From an uncultured Roseburia sp. (GTDB lineage Bacteria > Bacillota > Clostridia > Lachnospirales > Lachnospiraceae), in contig CALZGM010000007.1 of assembly GCA_945787015.1 (NCBI GenBank), positions 62,001-126,000 on the forward strand: DNA of 64,000 bases. The letters run 5' to 3'. This document shows positions 32,736-42,321 of the stretch, one piece after another. The stretch's first letter is position 1. Each line of letters starts with the position of its first letter. The translations under genes and the position numbers were made by a program. The notes under the pieces were generated by a model that worked only from the letters and a program-made list of their open reading frames with translations, was not told where the DNA came from and ran no database searches.

Positions 32736-34238
32736 TTACTTTTCCGTTGTTTCGTCCTTCACAACCAGATTCACTGAGTCAATTCCTGACACATTGATGT
32801 TACGGTTTACCTTGGCATCATAAGAATCTGCATTAATGATTTCTGCAAGGTCAATGCCTGTTGCTTCTTTCATGCTTTCGAAAACCTTTGCCATGACCAC
32901 CGGCACGTTTCCTGCAACTTGGTCAACGCCGTTACCGCCATCACCACCACCGATAATCGTAATCTTATCAATCTGGGTAAGCGGTTCTGCAACCTTCGCT
33001 GCTATATCCGGTAATACCTTAATCATCATTTCTGCAACGGCTGCCTTATTGTACTTCGCATAAGCTTCTGCCTTCTTTTCCATTGCTTCGGCTTCTGCAA
33101 GACCTTTTGCCTGAATGGCTGCGGCTTCCGCTTCACCGACTGCACGAATACCGGCTGCTTCCTGTTCTCTGGCGAAACGTTCTGCTTCTGCCTGTGCCTT
33201 TCTCGCCTCTGCCTCTTTTTCATACTCGAACTTCTTGGCTTCGGCTTCTCTCTGACGCTGATATAATGCTGCATCTGCTTTCTGCTGTGCGGCATATTTT
33301 TCTGCTTCTGCCTGTTTCTTAATCTCAGCATTCAGAGCCTGCTCTTTTACTGCAACTTCCTTCTGCTTTAATTCAATCTCACGTTCCTGTTTTGCAATAT
33401 CTGCATTTGCAGTGGTGATTTCGATGGTTTTACGCTGTTCCTCTTTCTGAATCTCATAAGCGGCATCCGCCATCGCCTTTTTAGTATCAGCCTCCATCTG
33501 GAGTTCTGATTTCTTAATTGCCAGTTCATTCTGTTTCTTTGCGATTTCTGTCTGTGCTGCTACCGCTGCATCGTTGGATTCCTTATCTGCGGATGCCTGT
33601 GCCACCTTAATATCTCTTTCACTTTCTGCGCGCGCAATGGCTGCGGCTTTCTGGATTTTGACAATATTGTCGATACCGAGGTTTTCAATCACCTGATTGC
33701 CGTCCACAAAGTTTTGCACGTTAAAGCTGATGATATCTAAGCCCATGGCTGCAAGGTCCGGTTCCGCATTCTCTTTTACCAAAGTTGCAAACTTCTGGCG
33801 GTCGGAAACCATTTCTTCCAATCTCATCTTACCTACGATTTCACGTACGTTACCTTCCAGTACTTCTCTTGCAACACCTGCAATGTACTCCGTTGGCTTG
33901 TTCAAAAAGTTTTCTGCTGCAAGGCGCAATTTCTCCGGCTCGTTACTGATTTTAACGTTAACCGTAGCATCTACGTTAATGTTAATATAATCTGCTGTCG
34001 GAACCGCATTACTTGTCTTTACATCAATCGGAATCAAACGAAGGTTCAACTTATCCAGACGTTCAAAGAATGGGATACGGATACTTGCTTTTCCGATGAC
34101 AATTTTGGATTTTTTCTTAATACCTGAAATAATGTAGGCCATATCCGGTGGCGCTTTTACATACCCCATGCTTAAGAAAACGATTGCTAAGATAATTACT
34201 ACTAATGCAATAATTACCGGTGCTGGAATAAATGGCAT
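32736..34238 (-). CDS. Flotillin-like SPFH-domain protein
   Basis: The 500-residue membrane-associated protein has an N-terminal hydrophobic hairpin, then an SPFH/band 7 domain (about residues 30-200: IIGVKK-type start SGIKKKSKIVIGKASIR, FLNKPTEYIAGVAREVLEGNVR). A long Ala/Glu/Lys-rich coiled coil runs through about residues 205-420. The C-terminal region has a conserved KITIIGGGDGGNGVDQVAG. Flotillins form membrane microdomains. AAAGGGG precedes the ATG. The lysine/alanine-rich region is coiled coil, not a repeat insertion. Confidence 0.9.
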   Translation of the reverse strand: MPFIPAPVIIALVVIILAIVFLSMGYVKAPPDMAYIISGIKKKSKIVIGKASIRIPFFERLDKLNLRLIPIDVKTSNAVPTADYININVDATVNVKISNEPEKLRLAAENFLNKPTEYIAGVAREVLEGNVREIVGKMRLEEMVSDRQKFATLVKENAEPDLAAMGLDIISFNVQNFVDGNQVIENLGIDNIVKIQKAAAIARAESERDIKVAQASADKESNDAAVAAQTEIAKKQNELAIKKSELQMEADTKKAMADAAYEIQKEEQRKTIEITTANADIAKQEREIELKQKEVAVKEQALNAEIKKQAEAEKYAAQQKADAALYQRQREAEAKKFEYEKEAEARKAQAEAERFAREQEAAGIRAVGEAEAAAIQAKGLAEAEAMEKKAEAYAKYNKAAVAEMMIKVLPDIAAKVAEPLTQIDKITIIGGGDGGNGVDQVAGNVPVVMAKVFESMKEATGIDLAEIINADSYDAKVNRNINVSGIDSVNLVVKDETTEK

Positions 34239-34298
34239 AACTAAATCCCCTTTCTCTTTTGTATGTATATGCTTATACAGTCAAAAACTGTACACATA

Positions 34299-34961
34299 TC
34301 ATTGGTAAAGCAGTTTTTCCAAATCCCTCACGTGTTCCGGATAGTAGTCACTGTACTGCTTCATAAATTCCCGAATCATCGGTATCTGATTATCGGACCA
34401 GCCGGCACAGGCAAACGGGACGCCTGCTGCCTTTGCCATATCGTATCCGGGTTTCAAATCGTCTACCATCAGAAGCTCCTCCGGTTTCAAACCATAAATG
34501 CGCATCGCCTCTTCCAACGCAAACGGGTCCGGTTTTTTTCGCTCACATTCCCAGTCAAAAATATATTCCGGGATGGGTGCTCCTGCGGCCTCGTAATCTC
34601 TGATAATGTGCGCTTTTGCAGAATGGGAAGACACGCAGATTCTGCCTCCGTTTTCCACATACTCCCTTAACAGTTCGGGAAAGCCCTCATACATGCTCGC
34701 ACTCTTTTTCGCAGCGCCTTCTCTCCAGCACTGTTCCTGATACGCCATCTCCTCTTTGTTAAAGCCCAGAATGTCATAGCACATGGCTGAAAATCCCGGT
34801 GTAAAATTCCATTCGATAAACTGCTCGTAGGCAAGCTTCATCTCCGGCCTTAATTTTGAAAGTGCTTTGCAGAAGGATGGATAATGAATCTCCGGTGTAC
34901 TCTTTACCACGGTATCATCATGGTCCAACACCAGGCACTTAATTCTCAATTCTTTTTTCAT
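34299..34961 (-). CDS. HAD-superfamily hydrolase
   Basis: The 220-residue HAD phosphatase is of the phosphoglycolate-phosphatase-like type. Motif I is VLDHDDTVVKS, motif II is RICVSSHSAKAH, motif III Lys/Asp in WECERKKPDPFALEEAM, and the acidic DD motif is LLMVDDLKPGYDMAKAAG. Motif I has DHDDT in place of the usual DxDGT. The substrate is unknown. It lies just downstream of a CBS-domain gene on the same strand. Confidence 0.85.
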   Translation of the reverse strand: MKKELRIKCLVLDHDDTVVKSTPEIHYPSFCKALSKLRPEMKLAYEQFIEWNFTPGFSAMCYDILGFNKEEMAYQEQCWREGAAKKSASMYEGFPELLREYVENGGRICVSSHSAKAHIIRDYEAAGAPIPEYIFDWECERKKPDPFALEEAMRIYGLKPEELLMVDDLKPGYDMAKAAGVPFACAGWSDNQIPMIREFMKQYSDYYPEHVRDLEKLLYQ

Positions 34962-34979
34962 TTGTTTCTTCCTTTTCTG

Positions 34980-35378
34980 CTAAAGCTTCTTAGAAAAATG
35001 TAATAGGACATCCTTTCTGGTTACGATTCCGATAAAAATTTTATCATCATCGACAACCGGAACGAAGTTTTGATTAATCATCCGGTCGAACAACCCTTCA
35101 ATTGTCTCATGTACATTGACAGCTTTATTATCCCTGTGACGGTGAAGCACACCAATTGGAAGATCTTCCAGTTCATGCAGTTTCGGAAAATCGCGATCCT
35201 TTAAATACCACAGTAAATCCCCCTCTGTAACCGTTCCGATGTATTTTCCCTTTTTGCTTAATAGAGGAAGCGCTGTATAGCCATGATGCTCCATCTTTTC
35301 CAAAACCTGACGAAGTGTGTCGCTTTCTTCTATGTATGCAACCTCTTCCTTTGGGGTAAGAAAAAATAAAATATTCAT
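34980..35378 (-). CDS. CBS-domain protein
   Basis: The 132-residue protein consists of two CBS motifs (about residues 14-60 and 75-128), forming one Bateman module that usually binds adenine nucleotides. Hallmark stretches are HHGYTALPLLSKKGKYIGTV and NFVPVVDDDKIFIGIVTRKD. No enzymatic partner domain is fused. The gene is followed by the HAD hydrolase 18 bp later. It is likely a small regulatory sensor. Confidence 0.85.
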   Translation of the reverse strand: MNILFFLTPKEEVAYIEESDTLRQVLEKMEHHGYTALPLLSKKGKYIGTVTEGDLLWYLKDRDFPKLHELEDLPIGVLHRHRDNKAVNVHETIEGLFDRMINQNFVPVVDDDKIFIGIVTRKDVLLHFSKKL

Positions 35379-35474
35379 TCTTGTTTCCCTTCTCCTAAAT
35401 ATGTTGTTTTTCTTCTTCTATTTTAACAAATAAATAGGTCGGGTTCTATATAAAATATATGAAAGTTTTCTTAA

Positions 35475-36458
35475 TTATTTTCCGGACGAACACAGTTTAA
35501 TAATACCTGTTACCGCACCAAATAATACACCAGCAACCGGCCAGATAATCCAGCTGATACCCCAGTTCATCGTGATAAAGCTGTAGCCAAGATAAAGGGC
35601 TGTGATTACGCACCAGTAAATAGAAGCGAATGCATCTATTTTCTTATTTCCGCGCTTTTGTTCGATACTATAATCGCCTACCTGAAGAAGTTTCTGATAA
35701 CTCCCCCATACCATGGACACTTTAATAATCAGATAAACGCCTGCTGCCACAAAGAAGAAAATCAGGCAGGTTGCACAAACCAGAGGGAAATCTTCTTCTG
35801 TCACAATTGCCGTTGCTGCTACTGGAATAACGCTTAAAATACACAGTGCAACACCGATTGCAATGCCACGATGAAATTCATCCTCAAATTCATTCTTTTT
35901 CTTTTCAACGATTCCCTTTACTCCATAGATTAAGGAAATTTCATCTTTCTCAAGGTATTCATACTTGCTCAGTTTTAAGCCGTTCAAAATCAGAGTCACA
36001 ACAGCGATTGTAATGATCACAAGCAACGCAACCAACCCAATTCCGCCAGCCATATTTTCGGTCAGCACAGCCCCTGCTGTTTCGGAGTAACCGCCCAAAA
36101 AGATTAAAAGCACCGGTGATAAAATACATAGTACCACTCCGGTCGCTATCTTAGAGGCTACCTCACGCACCGTATCCATATAAGTGTTCGCTTCCTCTAA
36201 GGTTACGATTCTGTCATCATTTCTCTCTATGGTTTCCTCGCCCGTAAATGCGATTTCTTCCATTTCATCTTTTACAAGGTAATCCACACTCACGCCAAAG
36301 AGTTCACTCATTTTTACCAGTAAATCCATTCCCGGGATTGCTGCGCCGGATTCCCATTTTGATACGGACTGTCGGCTGACTGACAGCTGTTCTGCTAACT
36401 GTTCCTGTGACCAGTCGTTTTTCTTTCTTAACATTGTTATTTTTTCTGAAATAATCAT
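35475..36458 (-). CDS. XRE-family regulator with a multi-pass membrane domain
   Basis: The protein is about 327 residues. An N-terminal Cro/CI-type helix-turn-helix is at residues 1-60 (LRKKNDWSQEQLAEQLSVSR, QSVSKWESGAAIPGMDLLVK). The rest contains about six hydrophobic helices in two halves, with a charged stretch between (residues 190-215). This HTH-plus-membrane design occurs widely in Clostridia but is functionally unclear. The ATG at 36458 has GGTGGAG upstream; the frame extends to 36497 without a better start. It is divergent from the glucosidase. Confidence 0.85.
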   Translation of the reverse strand: MIISEKITMLRKKNDWSQEQLAEQLSVSRQSVSKWESGAAIPGMDLLVKMSELFGVSVDYLVKDEMEEIAFTGEETIERNDDRIVTLEEANTYMDTVREVASKIATGVVLCILSPVLLIFLGGYSETAGAVLTENMAGGIGLVALLVIITIAVVTLILNGLKLSKYEYLEKDEISLIYGVKGIVEKKKNEFEDEFHRGIAIGVALCILSVIPVAATAIVTEEDFPLVCATCLIFFFVAAGVYLIIKVSMVWGSYQKLLQVGDYSIEQKRGNKKIDAFASIYWCVITALYLGYSFITMNWGISWIIWPVAGVLFGAVTGIIKLCSSGK

Positions 36459-36513
36459 AACTTTCTCCACCTTTCTGTCTCGTTTCGACAATGCCACTAT
36501 AGCAATTATAGCA

Positions 36514-36550
36514 GTTGCGCACTACCAATTCCACATGGAATTTACGCAAC
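36514..36550. promoter_or_regulatory. Palindromic operator between the XRE regulator and the GH3 gene
   Basis: AATTCC-ACAT-GGAATT (36527-36542) lies inside a larger inverted repeat with outer arms GTTGCG and CGCAAC. It sits upstream of a leftward TGCTATAAT extended -10 element, at about -35 for the XRE gene. It may be the regulator's own operator. Confidence 0.5.
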
Positions 36551-36556
36551 CCGTGG

Positions 36557-36585
36557 TTGCAGAAGGACTTTTTTTACGATAAAAT
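36557..36585 (+). promoter_or_regulatory. Promoter of the GH3 glucosidase gene
   Basis: TTGCAG at 36557-36562 and TAAAAT at 36580-36585 are 17 bp apart, 28 bp before the ATG at 36614. Confidence 0.6.
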
Positions 36586-36613
36586 TAGTTCAAAAGTAAT
36601 AGGAGGGGTTTTC

Positions 36614-39040
36614 ATGCAACTATTTGATTATGAGAAACAACACATTGACTTATTAAGAGGTTCCTTGGCAGAATGTACGTTATTTTTAAAGCGTAATGAC
36701 CGGTTTCCTCTTTCTGAGCCGGGAAAAATCGCCGCATATGGAAATGGCGTCCGTCACACCATAAAGGGCGGAACCGGCTCCGGCGAAGTAAATTCCCGCT
36801 ACTTTGTTTCCGTGGAAGAGGGGCTTCGTGCTGCCGGTTTTACCATTACGACGAACCGCTGGCTTGATGCTTATGACCTTAAGCTTGCGCAGGCAAAGGA
36901 ACAGTTTGTCCGTGATGTAAAAGTGGCTGCCAAGAAAAAACATACCATTGCTCTTATGGAATGTATGGGCGTTATTATGCCGGAACCGGAATATGACCTT
37001 CCGTTAGATGGCGAAGGTGACACTGCCATTTATGTTCTCTCCCGCATTTCCGGCGAAGGTGCTGACCGCACTCCGATTGGCGGTGATGTTCTTCTTACCG
37101 AAACCGAAAAACGAACCATTTTACAATTGCAGGAACAGTATCCAAACTTCCTTTTAGTTTTAAATGTTGGCGGTGTCGTAGATTTATCCGGCTTAGAATC
37201 CGTTTCCAACATTTTGCTTCTTTCCCAGTTGGGCGTGGAAACCGGAAGCGTGTTGGCTGATATTTTATTAGGAAATGTCAATCCTTCCGGAAAGCTTTCC
37301 ACCACCTGGACTGCATGGCAGGATTATTGCACGATTGGTGAATTTGGGGACAAGGATGAAACCCGCTATAAAGAAGGCATTTATGTTGGTTACCGCTACT
37401 TTGATGCCGTGGGCAAAAAGCCTCTCTATCCGTTTGGTTTCGGCTTATCCTATACGGAATTTAAGCAGGAGGTACTGTCTGTTCTGGCGCAAAAGGATGT
37501 CATTACTCTGACTGCAAAAAGCACAAACACTGGCGCTTATGCCGGAAAAGACGTGCTATTTGCCTTCGTTTCTGCACCTGTCGGCAAGCTTGATAAACCA
37601 TATCAGAATCTGGCGGGATGGGCAAAAACAAAGCTTTTGCAGCCGGGCGAATCTGCAGAAGTCTCCATCACATTTTCCTTATCTGATCTGGCATCCTATG
37701 ATGAAGCAAGTGAATCCTATCTGTTAGAAAAAGGTGACTATGTCCTTCGTCTCGGGAAAGACAGCCGCGATACAACAGTTGCTGCTCTTTTAAAACTGGA
37801 TGCAGATGTCGTTGTCAGAAAAGTAAGAAATTGTCTTGGGAAACCTGATTTTACGGACTGGGTACCGGACCGGCGTTCTTCAGACGAGAGTTCAGACCGC
37901 ATTGTCTCTTTATCAGCTGCTGATTTTGAAACAACCACCATTGACCTTAACCCTTCCTATGACATTGACGAAAAAATCAAAGCCCTTAGTGATGAAGAGC
38001 TTACCTATATGAATATCGGTTCCTTCAGTGCGAAAGGAATCGGAAGTGTCATCGGAAACGGCAGTTCGCTACTCGCAGGCGGTGCCGGAGAAACGACCCG
38101 TGTATTAGAAAGCAAAGGCATTCCGTCGATTGTGATGGCAGATGGTCCTGCGGGCTTACGTCTTGCCAAAGAGTTTTATCGGGATGAAAGTGGTGCACAT
38201 GCCATTGGAGGCAATGCCTTTCCGGAAAGTATGCTTCCGTTTGTTCCGGGCATCCTAAAACTTCTGCTTCCGCTCCTTAGCGGTTCTTCCAAGCCGAAGA
38301 AAGGGCAAAGCATTGAATATCAATATGCAACTGCGATTCCGATTGGCACTGCCATCGCACAAAGCTTTAACATCGAACTGGCAGAAGCCTATGGTGATAT
38401 TGTCGGAACGGAAATGGAACGGTTCAAAGTAGACCTATGGCTTGCACCGGCACTTAATATCCATCGCGATATCCGCTGTGGTCGAAACTTTGAGTATTAT
38501 TCCGAGGACCCGCTTGTTTCCGGTAAAATTGCCGCAGCAATCACCCGCGGTGTGCAAAAGCATCCGGGCTGCGGAACAACGATTAAACACTATGCTGCAA
38601 ACAACCAGGAGACAAACCGTTATTGCAATAACAGCCAGGTGAGCGAGCGCGCCATGCGTGAAATCTACCTGCGTGGTTTCGGAATCTGCGTCCGGGAATC
38701 ACAGCCGCATGCAGTTATGACCTCTTATAACCTGCTGAATGGTGTCCATACCTCTGAGCACCGTGGATTAATCGAGGACATTTTACGCTGTGAATACGGT
38801 TTCCGCGGCATCGTTATGACAGACTGGATTCTTGCCATGACAGAAGATAAGACTTCCTTCCATCGCATGCCAATTGCTTCTGAGATTGCTGCTGCCGGTG
38901 GTGACTTACTCATGCCGGGTTGTAAGGCAGACTATGAAAGTCTTCTTTCTGCCTTAAAAGAAGGACGTATAAGTAAGACACAAATGCAAATCAATGCGAC
39001 CCGTGTTTATCGAAAAGCAAAAGAGTTAGCTTCGCATTAG
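36614..39040 (+). CDS. GH3 family beta-glucosidase with reversed domain order
   Basis: The 808-residue glycoside hydrolase has its domains swapped relative to typical GH3 enzymes. The C-terminal half contains the barrel, with GIPSIVMADGPAGLR (about residue 510), LAPALNIHRDIRCGRNFEYY and IKHYAANNQ, and the nucleophile Asp in GFRGIVMTDWI (about residue 737). The N-terminal half holds the alpha/beta sandwich domain (GDVLLTETEKRTILQLQEQY, YPFGFGLSYTEF) and an Ig-like fold. This permuted order is known for beta-glucosidases of Butyrivibrio and Ruminococcus. It probably acts on beta-glucosides or oligosaccharides. No signal peptide is seen, so it is likely cytoplasmic. AGGAGGGG precedes the ATG. 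Confidence 0.9.
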   Translation: MQLFDYEKQHIDLLRGSLAECTLFLKRNDRFPLSEPGKIAAYGNGVRHTIKGGTGSGEVNSRYFVSVEEGLRAAGFTITTNRWLDAYDLKLAQAKEQFVRDVKVAAKKKHTIALMECMGVIMPEPEYDLPLDGEGDTAIYVLSRISGEGADRTPIGGDVLLTETEKRTILQLQEQYPNFLLVLNVGGVVDLSGLESVSNILLLSQLGVETGSVLADILLGNVNPSGKLSTTWTAWQDYCTIGEFGDKDETRYKEGIYVGYRYFDAVGKKPLYPFGFGLSYTEFKQEVLSVLAQKDVITLTAKSTNTGAYAGKDVLFAFVSAPVGKLDKPYQNLAGWAKTKLLQPGESAEVSITFSLSDLASYDEASESYLLEKGDYVLRLGKDSRDTTVAALLKLDADVVVRKVRNCLGKPDFTDWVPDRRSSDESSDRIVSLSAADFETTTIDLNPSYDIDEKIKALSDEELTYMNIGSFSAKGIGSVIGNGSSLLAGGAGETTRVLESKGIPSIVMADGPAGLRLAKEFYRDESGAHAIGGNAFPESMLPFVPGILKLLLPLLSGSSKPKKGQSIEYQYATAIPIGTAIAQSFNIELAEAYGDIVGTEMERFKVDLWLAPALNIHRDIRCGRNFEYYSEDPLVSGKIAAAITRGVQKHPGCGTTIKHYAANNQETNRYCNNSQVSERAMREIYLRGFGICVRESQPHAVMTSYNLLNGVHTSEHRGLIEDILRCEYGFRGIVMTDWILAMTEDKTSFHRMPIASEIAAAGGDLLMPGCKADYESLLSALKEGRISKTQMQINATRVYRKAKELASH

Positions 39041-39045
39041 TAAAC

Positions 39046-39093
39046 AGGGACGGTTCTTTTTTCTCGGATATCCGAGACAAAAGAACCGTCCCT
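39046..39093. repeat. REP-like hairpin repeat copy 2
   Basis: Arms of 23 bp with one mismatch flank TA, starting AGGGACGGTTCTTTT. It lies between convergent genes, 6 bp after the GH3 stop, and doubles as a terminator. The core is identical to that at 25605. Confidence 0.75.
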
Positions 39094-39105
39094 ACTTTGC
39101 GCCCA

Positions 39106-40644
39106 CTAAAAGCGTTTGATTTTTTTCGTTGTATTTTTCTCAAACTCCACTTCACGGACTTTTAATTTGAAAATCCGCTTATATAATGGTGCTGTTTTAT
39201 TGTATGCATCAATGATTTCCTGAAGTTCTTTCTGCATGTCCTTGATTTTTTTCTTTGCTGCATATTCATAATCCGGGAAAATCTCGGCTTCAATCACGCC
39301 CTCGCTATCACGGACCAAAACCTCCTGTACCAATCGGTTTTCTCCCAGTTTATTCTCAATTTCCTCCGGAGAGATATTTTCCCCGTTTGGTGTGATAATC
39401 AGGTTTTTCTTTCTTCCGGTCAAGAAGACAAATCCGTCCTCATCCACATAGCCCAAGTCACCGGTTTTTAACCAGCCGTCCTCTAAGGTTGCCTTCGTCT
39501 CCTCCGGCATGTGGTAGTAACCCTGCATGACACTTGAACCTCTTACCCAAAGTTCCTCGTCTACGGTCTTTGCTTCGCAGTTTGGCATCAGCTTTCCGAC
39601 AGATCCTTCCTTATTGTTCCAGCTTAAGTTTGTACTGATAACAGGTGCGCATTCCGTCATTCCATAGCCCTGTAAAATGGTAATGCCATATCTCATAAAA
39701 ATGTCTATATATGCAGGATTTAAGTACGCGCCGCCGCTGCAGATAGTGTGGAACTGTTTTCCAAAAACCTTTGCTTTTACAAGCGGTGCAGGCATCCACG
39801 CTGCATCCTCCAGCTTTTTGGCAAGTGTCTCTATCATCAGCGGAACCATTAAAATCATGTTCGGCTCAAACAGCTTAATGTTCTTTGCCACGCGAAGCAA
39901 TGAATCATTAATACAGATGACGCTTCCTAAAGAAAGTGCCTTTAAAATATCCATGCTTAAGCAGTAAGCATGATGAATCGGCAGAACTGACATAATGACA
40001 GTGCCCGGTTCAATTCTCATATCAAGGCAGGTTGCATTTTCTGCCAGATTCCGGTGTGTAAGCATAACGCCCTTGCTTTTTCCTGTCGTTCCGGAAGTAA
40101 ACATAATGGTCGCCAGTTCCTCCGGAAGCGGCTCATAAGAGTAGCCCGGCTCCTGTTCCTTCAAAAGCTCCCAGAAGGATAATGCACCTTCTACGGATGC
40201 CTCTTCACTCATAGAAATCAAATGTTTTAATCCCGGGCAGGCAGTCTTTGCTGCTTCTGCTACCTGAGCTTTGCTTTCGTCAAATACCAGTGTTGTAACT
40301 TCTGCACGGTTTAACAAGTCACATAAATCCTCTGCCGGCAACTGTGCATCCAAAGGGACTGCTACGCTTCCGCTGTTAACGGTTCCCATGTATGCCACAA
40401 CCCATGCGTAAGAGGTTGCTCCGAGAATTGCGATATGACTTTTTTCTTCTCCAAACATTTTTAAGACTGCCGAAAAACGTTCTGAATCATTTTTCAAATC
40501 GCTATAAGTCTTCGTTTCAATGGCGGTTTCCTTTTTCCCGTCAGCACCGCTTTGCTTTACCTTATACCGGAAGGCATCCCAGGAGCCATAGGCCGCCTCA
40601 GACTTTACCAACAGTTCACGAATTGTACTGCTTAAGACATCCAT
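39106..40644 (-). CDS. Acyl-adenylate ligase (AMP-dependent synthetase)
   Basis: The 512-residue ANL-superfamily enzyme adenylates a carboxylic acid. Core motifs: TIMFTSGTTGKSKGVMLTHR (A3-like), YGMTECAPVIS (A5), LKTGDLGYVDEDGFVFLTGR (A7/A8), and the C-terminal Lys in TTKKIKRF (A10). It shares the general form of fatty acyl-CoA/acyl-AMP ligases. Its neighbour is a stand-alone ACP, so it probably loads an acyl or aminoacyl group onto that carrier. The ACP gene lies 15 bp upstream. The substrate is not predictable by eye. Confidence 0.9.
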   Translation of the reverse strand: MDVLSSTIRELLVKSEAAYGSWDAFRYKVKQSGADGKKETAIETKTYSDLKNDSERFSAVLKMFGEEKSHIAILGATSYAWVVAYMGTVNSGSVAVPLDAQLPAEDLCDLLNRAEVTTLVFDESKAQVAEAAKTACPGLKHLISMSEEASVEGALSFWELLKEQEPGYSYEPLPEELATIMFTSGTTGKSKGVMLTHRNLAENATCLDMRIEPGTVIMSVLPIHHAYCLSMDILKALSLGSVICINDSLLRVAKNIKLFEPNMILMVPLMIETLAKKLEDAAWMPAPLVKAKVFGKQFHTICSGGAYLNPAYIDIFMRYGITILQGYGMTECAPVISTNLSWNNKEGSVGKLMPNCEAKTVDEELWVRGSSVMQGYYHMPEETKATLEDGWLKTGDLGYVDEDGFVFLTGRKKNLIITPNGENISPEEIENKLGENRLVQEVLVRDSEGVIEAEIFPDYEYAAKKKIKDMQKELQEIIDAYNKTAPLYKRIFKLKVREVEFEKNTTKKIKRF

Positions 40645-40659
40645 ATTGTTCTCCCTTTC

Positions 40660-40887
40660 CTACTTTGAAATCTTTTCGAGATAATCAACTGCTTCCTGTA
40701 CGGTGCGGATATCTGCTGCTTCTTCCTGAACGATTTCTACATCAAGTTCGTCTTCAATCTCACCTAACATGCTCATGAAGTCAAAGGACGTAAATCCCAA
40801 ATCTTCCATGAAACGTGATTCCGGCTTAATGTCTTCTCTGTTTACTTCAACATAATTTACAATAATATCTGCTAATTTATCAAACAT
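40660..40887 (-). CDS. Acyl/peptidyl carrier protein
   Basis: The 75-residue carrier protein is a four-helix PP-binding domain, acidic (DVEIVQEEAADIRTVQEAVD). The attachment Ser is in DLGFTSFDFMSMLGEIEDE; the site reads TSF rather than the canonical DSL of primary fatty-acid ACPs. This divergent motif and cluster context suggest a dedicated carrier for the adjacent ligase and condensation protein, not the housekeeping ACP (which is at 52862). Confidence 0.9.
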   Translation of the reverse strand: MFDKLADIIVNYVEVNREDIKPESRFMEDLGFTSFDFMSMLGEIEDELDVEIVQEEAADIRTVQEAVDYLEKISK

Positions 40888-40904
40888 AACATTCTCCCCT
40901 TCTT

Positions 40905-42302
40905 TTAGATAAGTTTTAAAATATCACCGATTTTTAAGTTTGGTCTTTCAATTCCCTTGAACATAATCTTGCACATGTAATAGTAGAAGTACTCTAATGT
41001 TTCTCTTGAAACTGCCTCAACCTGATGTTCAAAGTTAAAATCCAGTCCGTTGTCTTCCGGTCTGTGCATGACTGTCAAATACATAGCCTGTGTGGTTGCC
41101 CCGTTTGGATACCACTTGGTTTTATACTTAATATCTCCCAACTGGCTTAATCCTTTTTCTTTTAATGTCATCGGCTGATAGGTCAAAGACATCGGCTCAT
41201 AAGTTTTTCCCGGATCTACCGGATATGTTTTGGCTCTGTATGCAAAATATTCTACCGGGTCAAAATTCGTATGACGGAAGGTCTCATTCTGTGCATCACG
41301 GATTGCATGAATACCCTCGAGGAAGGTCATGTCCTCTGAAATGATTGTCCGGAATGGGAAAGAATGAATTCTTGTTCCGCCGGATTTCTTCTCTGATAAG
41401 GTCGCTCTTCTTGCATAAGCTACATTGATGGACACATCATCATTTCCGTTCATTTTCTGCAGGTAGGTACGAATTCCCATAATTAACAGACACTGTAAGG
41501 AAATGTGCTGCTGCTCACAGAAATTCATCAAACGGGCAGTCGGTTCTTCTTCCAAATGGAAGATATCCAGTGCAGAATCCACGTTTGCGGAAAAGCAGTA
41601 CGCTGCTCTGGCATTCGGATTTTTCTTACGCTCTTCCTCAAGTGGTCCCGGACCGCTAATACCATTAAAAATCGGTTCGGACTGTTCAATCAGCTTGCGG
41701 AAATACTCACGGTCTCTTTCCTGTGCCTTGCTTCCGGCCTCGTATGCCAGGTCTTTTTCGAGCTGTTCGATATAAGATCGCATCTCTTTCGGATATTCCA
41801 CACCCTCATACATGGCATTACAATAGATTTCAATAATATCTTTCATAAAGCAAATCAAAGACTGTGCATCCAGAGTCAGGTGGTCGCCCAGCAGGTAAAG
41901 GCCCTGATTTCCGTCCGGAGTCTTAATGATGACAAGCCGGTTCATCGGAGAATCTTCTCTCACAAACGGAACACGGGTCCAGGACTTCATAATCTCTTCT
42001 GCCTCTTCCATGCTCTTTCCGGTAAAGTCAACGTATTCAATTTCCCGTTCCTCTTTTTCGACTATGTACTGATACCACTGTTTTTCTTTTTTATCATATA
42101 CAAAACGTATGCGCATTCCCTCACAACGCTCATAGGCTTTATAGATTGCCTGTCTTAGCACGTCAATATCCAGTTCATATTCAATGGTAAGACTTGTCCC
42201 TACGTTCACCACTTCCTTTTTCGGGCAGTTCTCCATGTAGAAGAAATGGAACTTCTGAGCCGCTGTTAACGGGTATGTTTTGTAACCTTTTCTTGTCTTC
42301 AT
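40905..42302 (-). CDS. Stand-alone condensation-domain-type acyltransferase
   Basis: The 465-residue protein has the fold class of NRPS condensation domains and chloramphenicol-acetyltransferase-like acyltransferases. The HHxxxDG-type active-site motif appears as LGDHLTLDAQS (about residue 140); the second His and Asp are kept, the first His is Asp and the Gly is Ala. The C-terminal third has the usual solvent-channel segment. A single C-domain without a fused A or T domain suggests it transfers the ACP-bound acyl group to a small acceptor. Product unknown. Confidence 0.8.
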   Translation of the reverse strand: MKTRKGYKTYPLTAAQKFHFFYMENCPKKEVVNVGTSLTIEYELDIDVLRQAIYKAYERCEGMRIRFVYDKKEKQWYQYIVEKEEREIEYVDFTGKSMEEAEEIMKSWTRVPFVREDSPMNRLVIIKTPDGNQGLYLLGDHLTLDAQSLICFMKDIIEIYCNAMYEGVEYPKEMRSYIEQLEKDLAYEAGSKAQERDREYFRKLIEQSEPIFNGISGPGPLEEERKKNPNARAAYCFSANVDSALDIFHLEEEPTARLMNFCEQQHISLQCLLIMGIRTYLQKMNGNDDVSINVAYARRATLSEKKSGGTRIHSFPFRTIISEDMTFLEGIHAIRDAQNETFRHTNFDPVEYFAYRAKTYPVDPGKTYEPMSLTYQPMTLKEKGLSQLGDIKYKTKWYPNGATTQAMYLTVMHRPEDNGLDFNFEHQVEAVSRETLEYFYYYMCKIMFKGIERPNLKIGDILKLI

Positions 42303-42321
42303 ACAATTCTCCTTTACTCTT

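Noticed and set aside
33026-33331. Alternative minus-strand frame and lysine/alanine repeats in the flotillin gene
   Set aside because: The Ala/Glu/Lys runs are the flotillin coiled coil; the other frame is a shadow.
36614-39040. GH3 domain order as evidence of a chimeric or frame-shifted gene
   Set aside because: Permuted GH3 enzymes are known in related bacteria and the frame is continuous.
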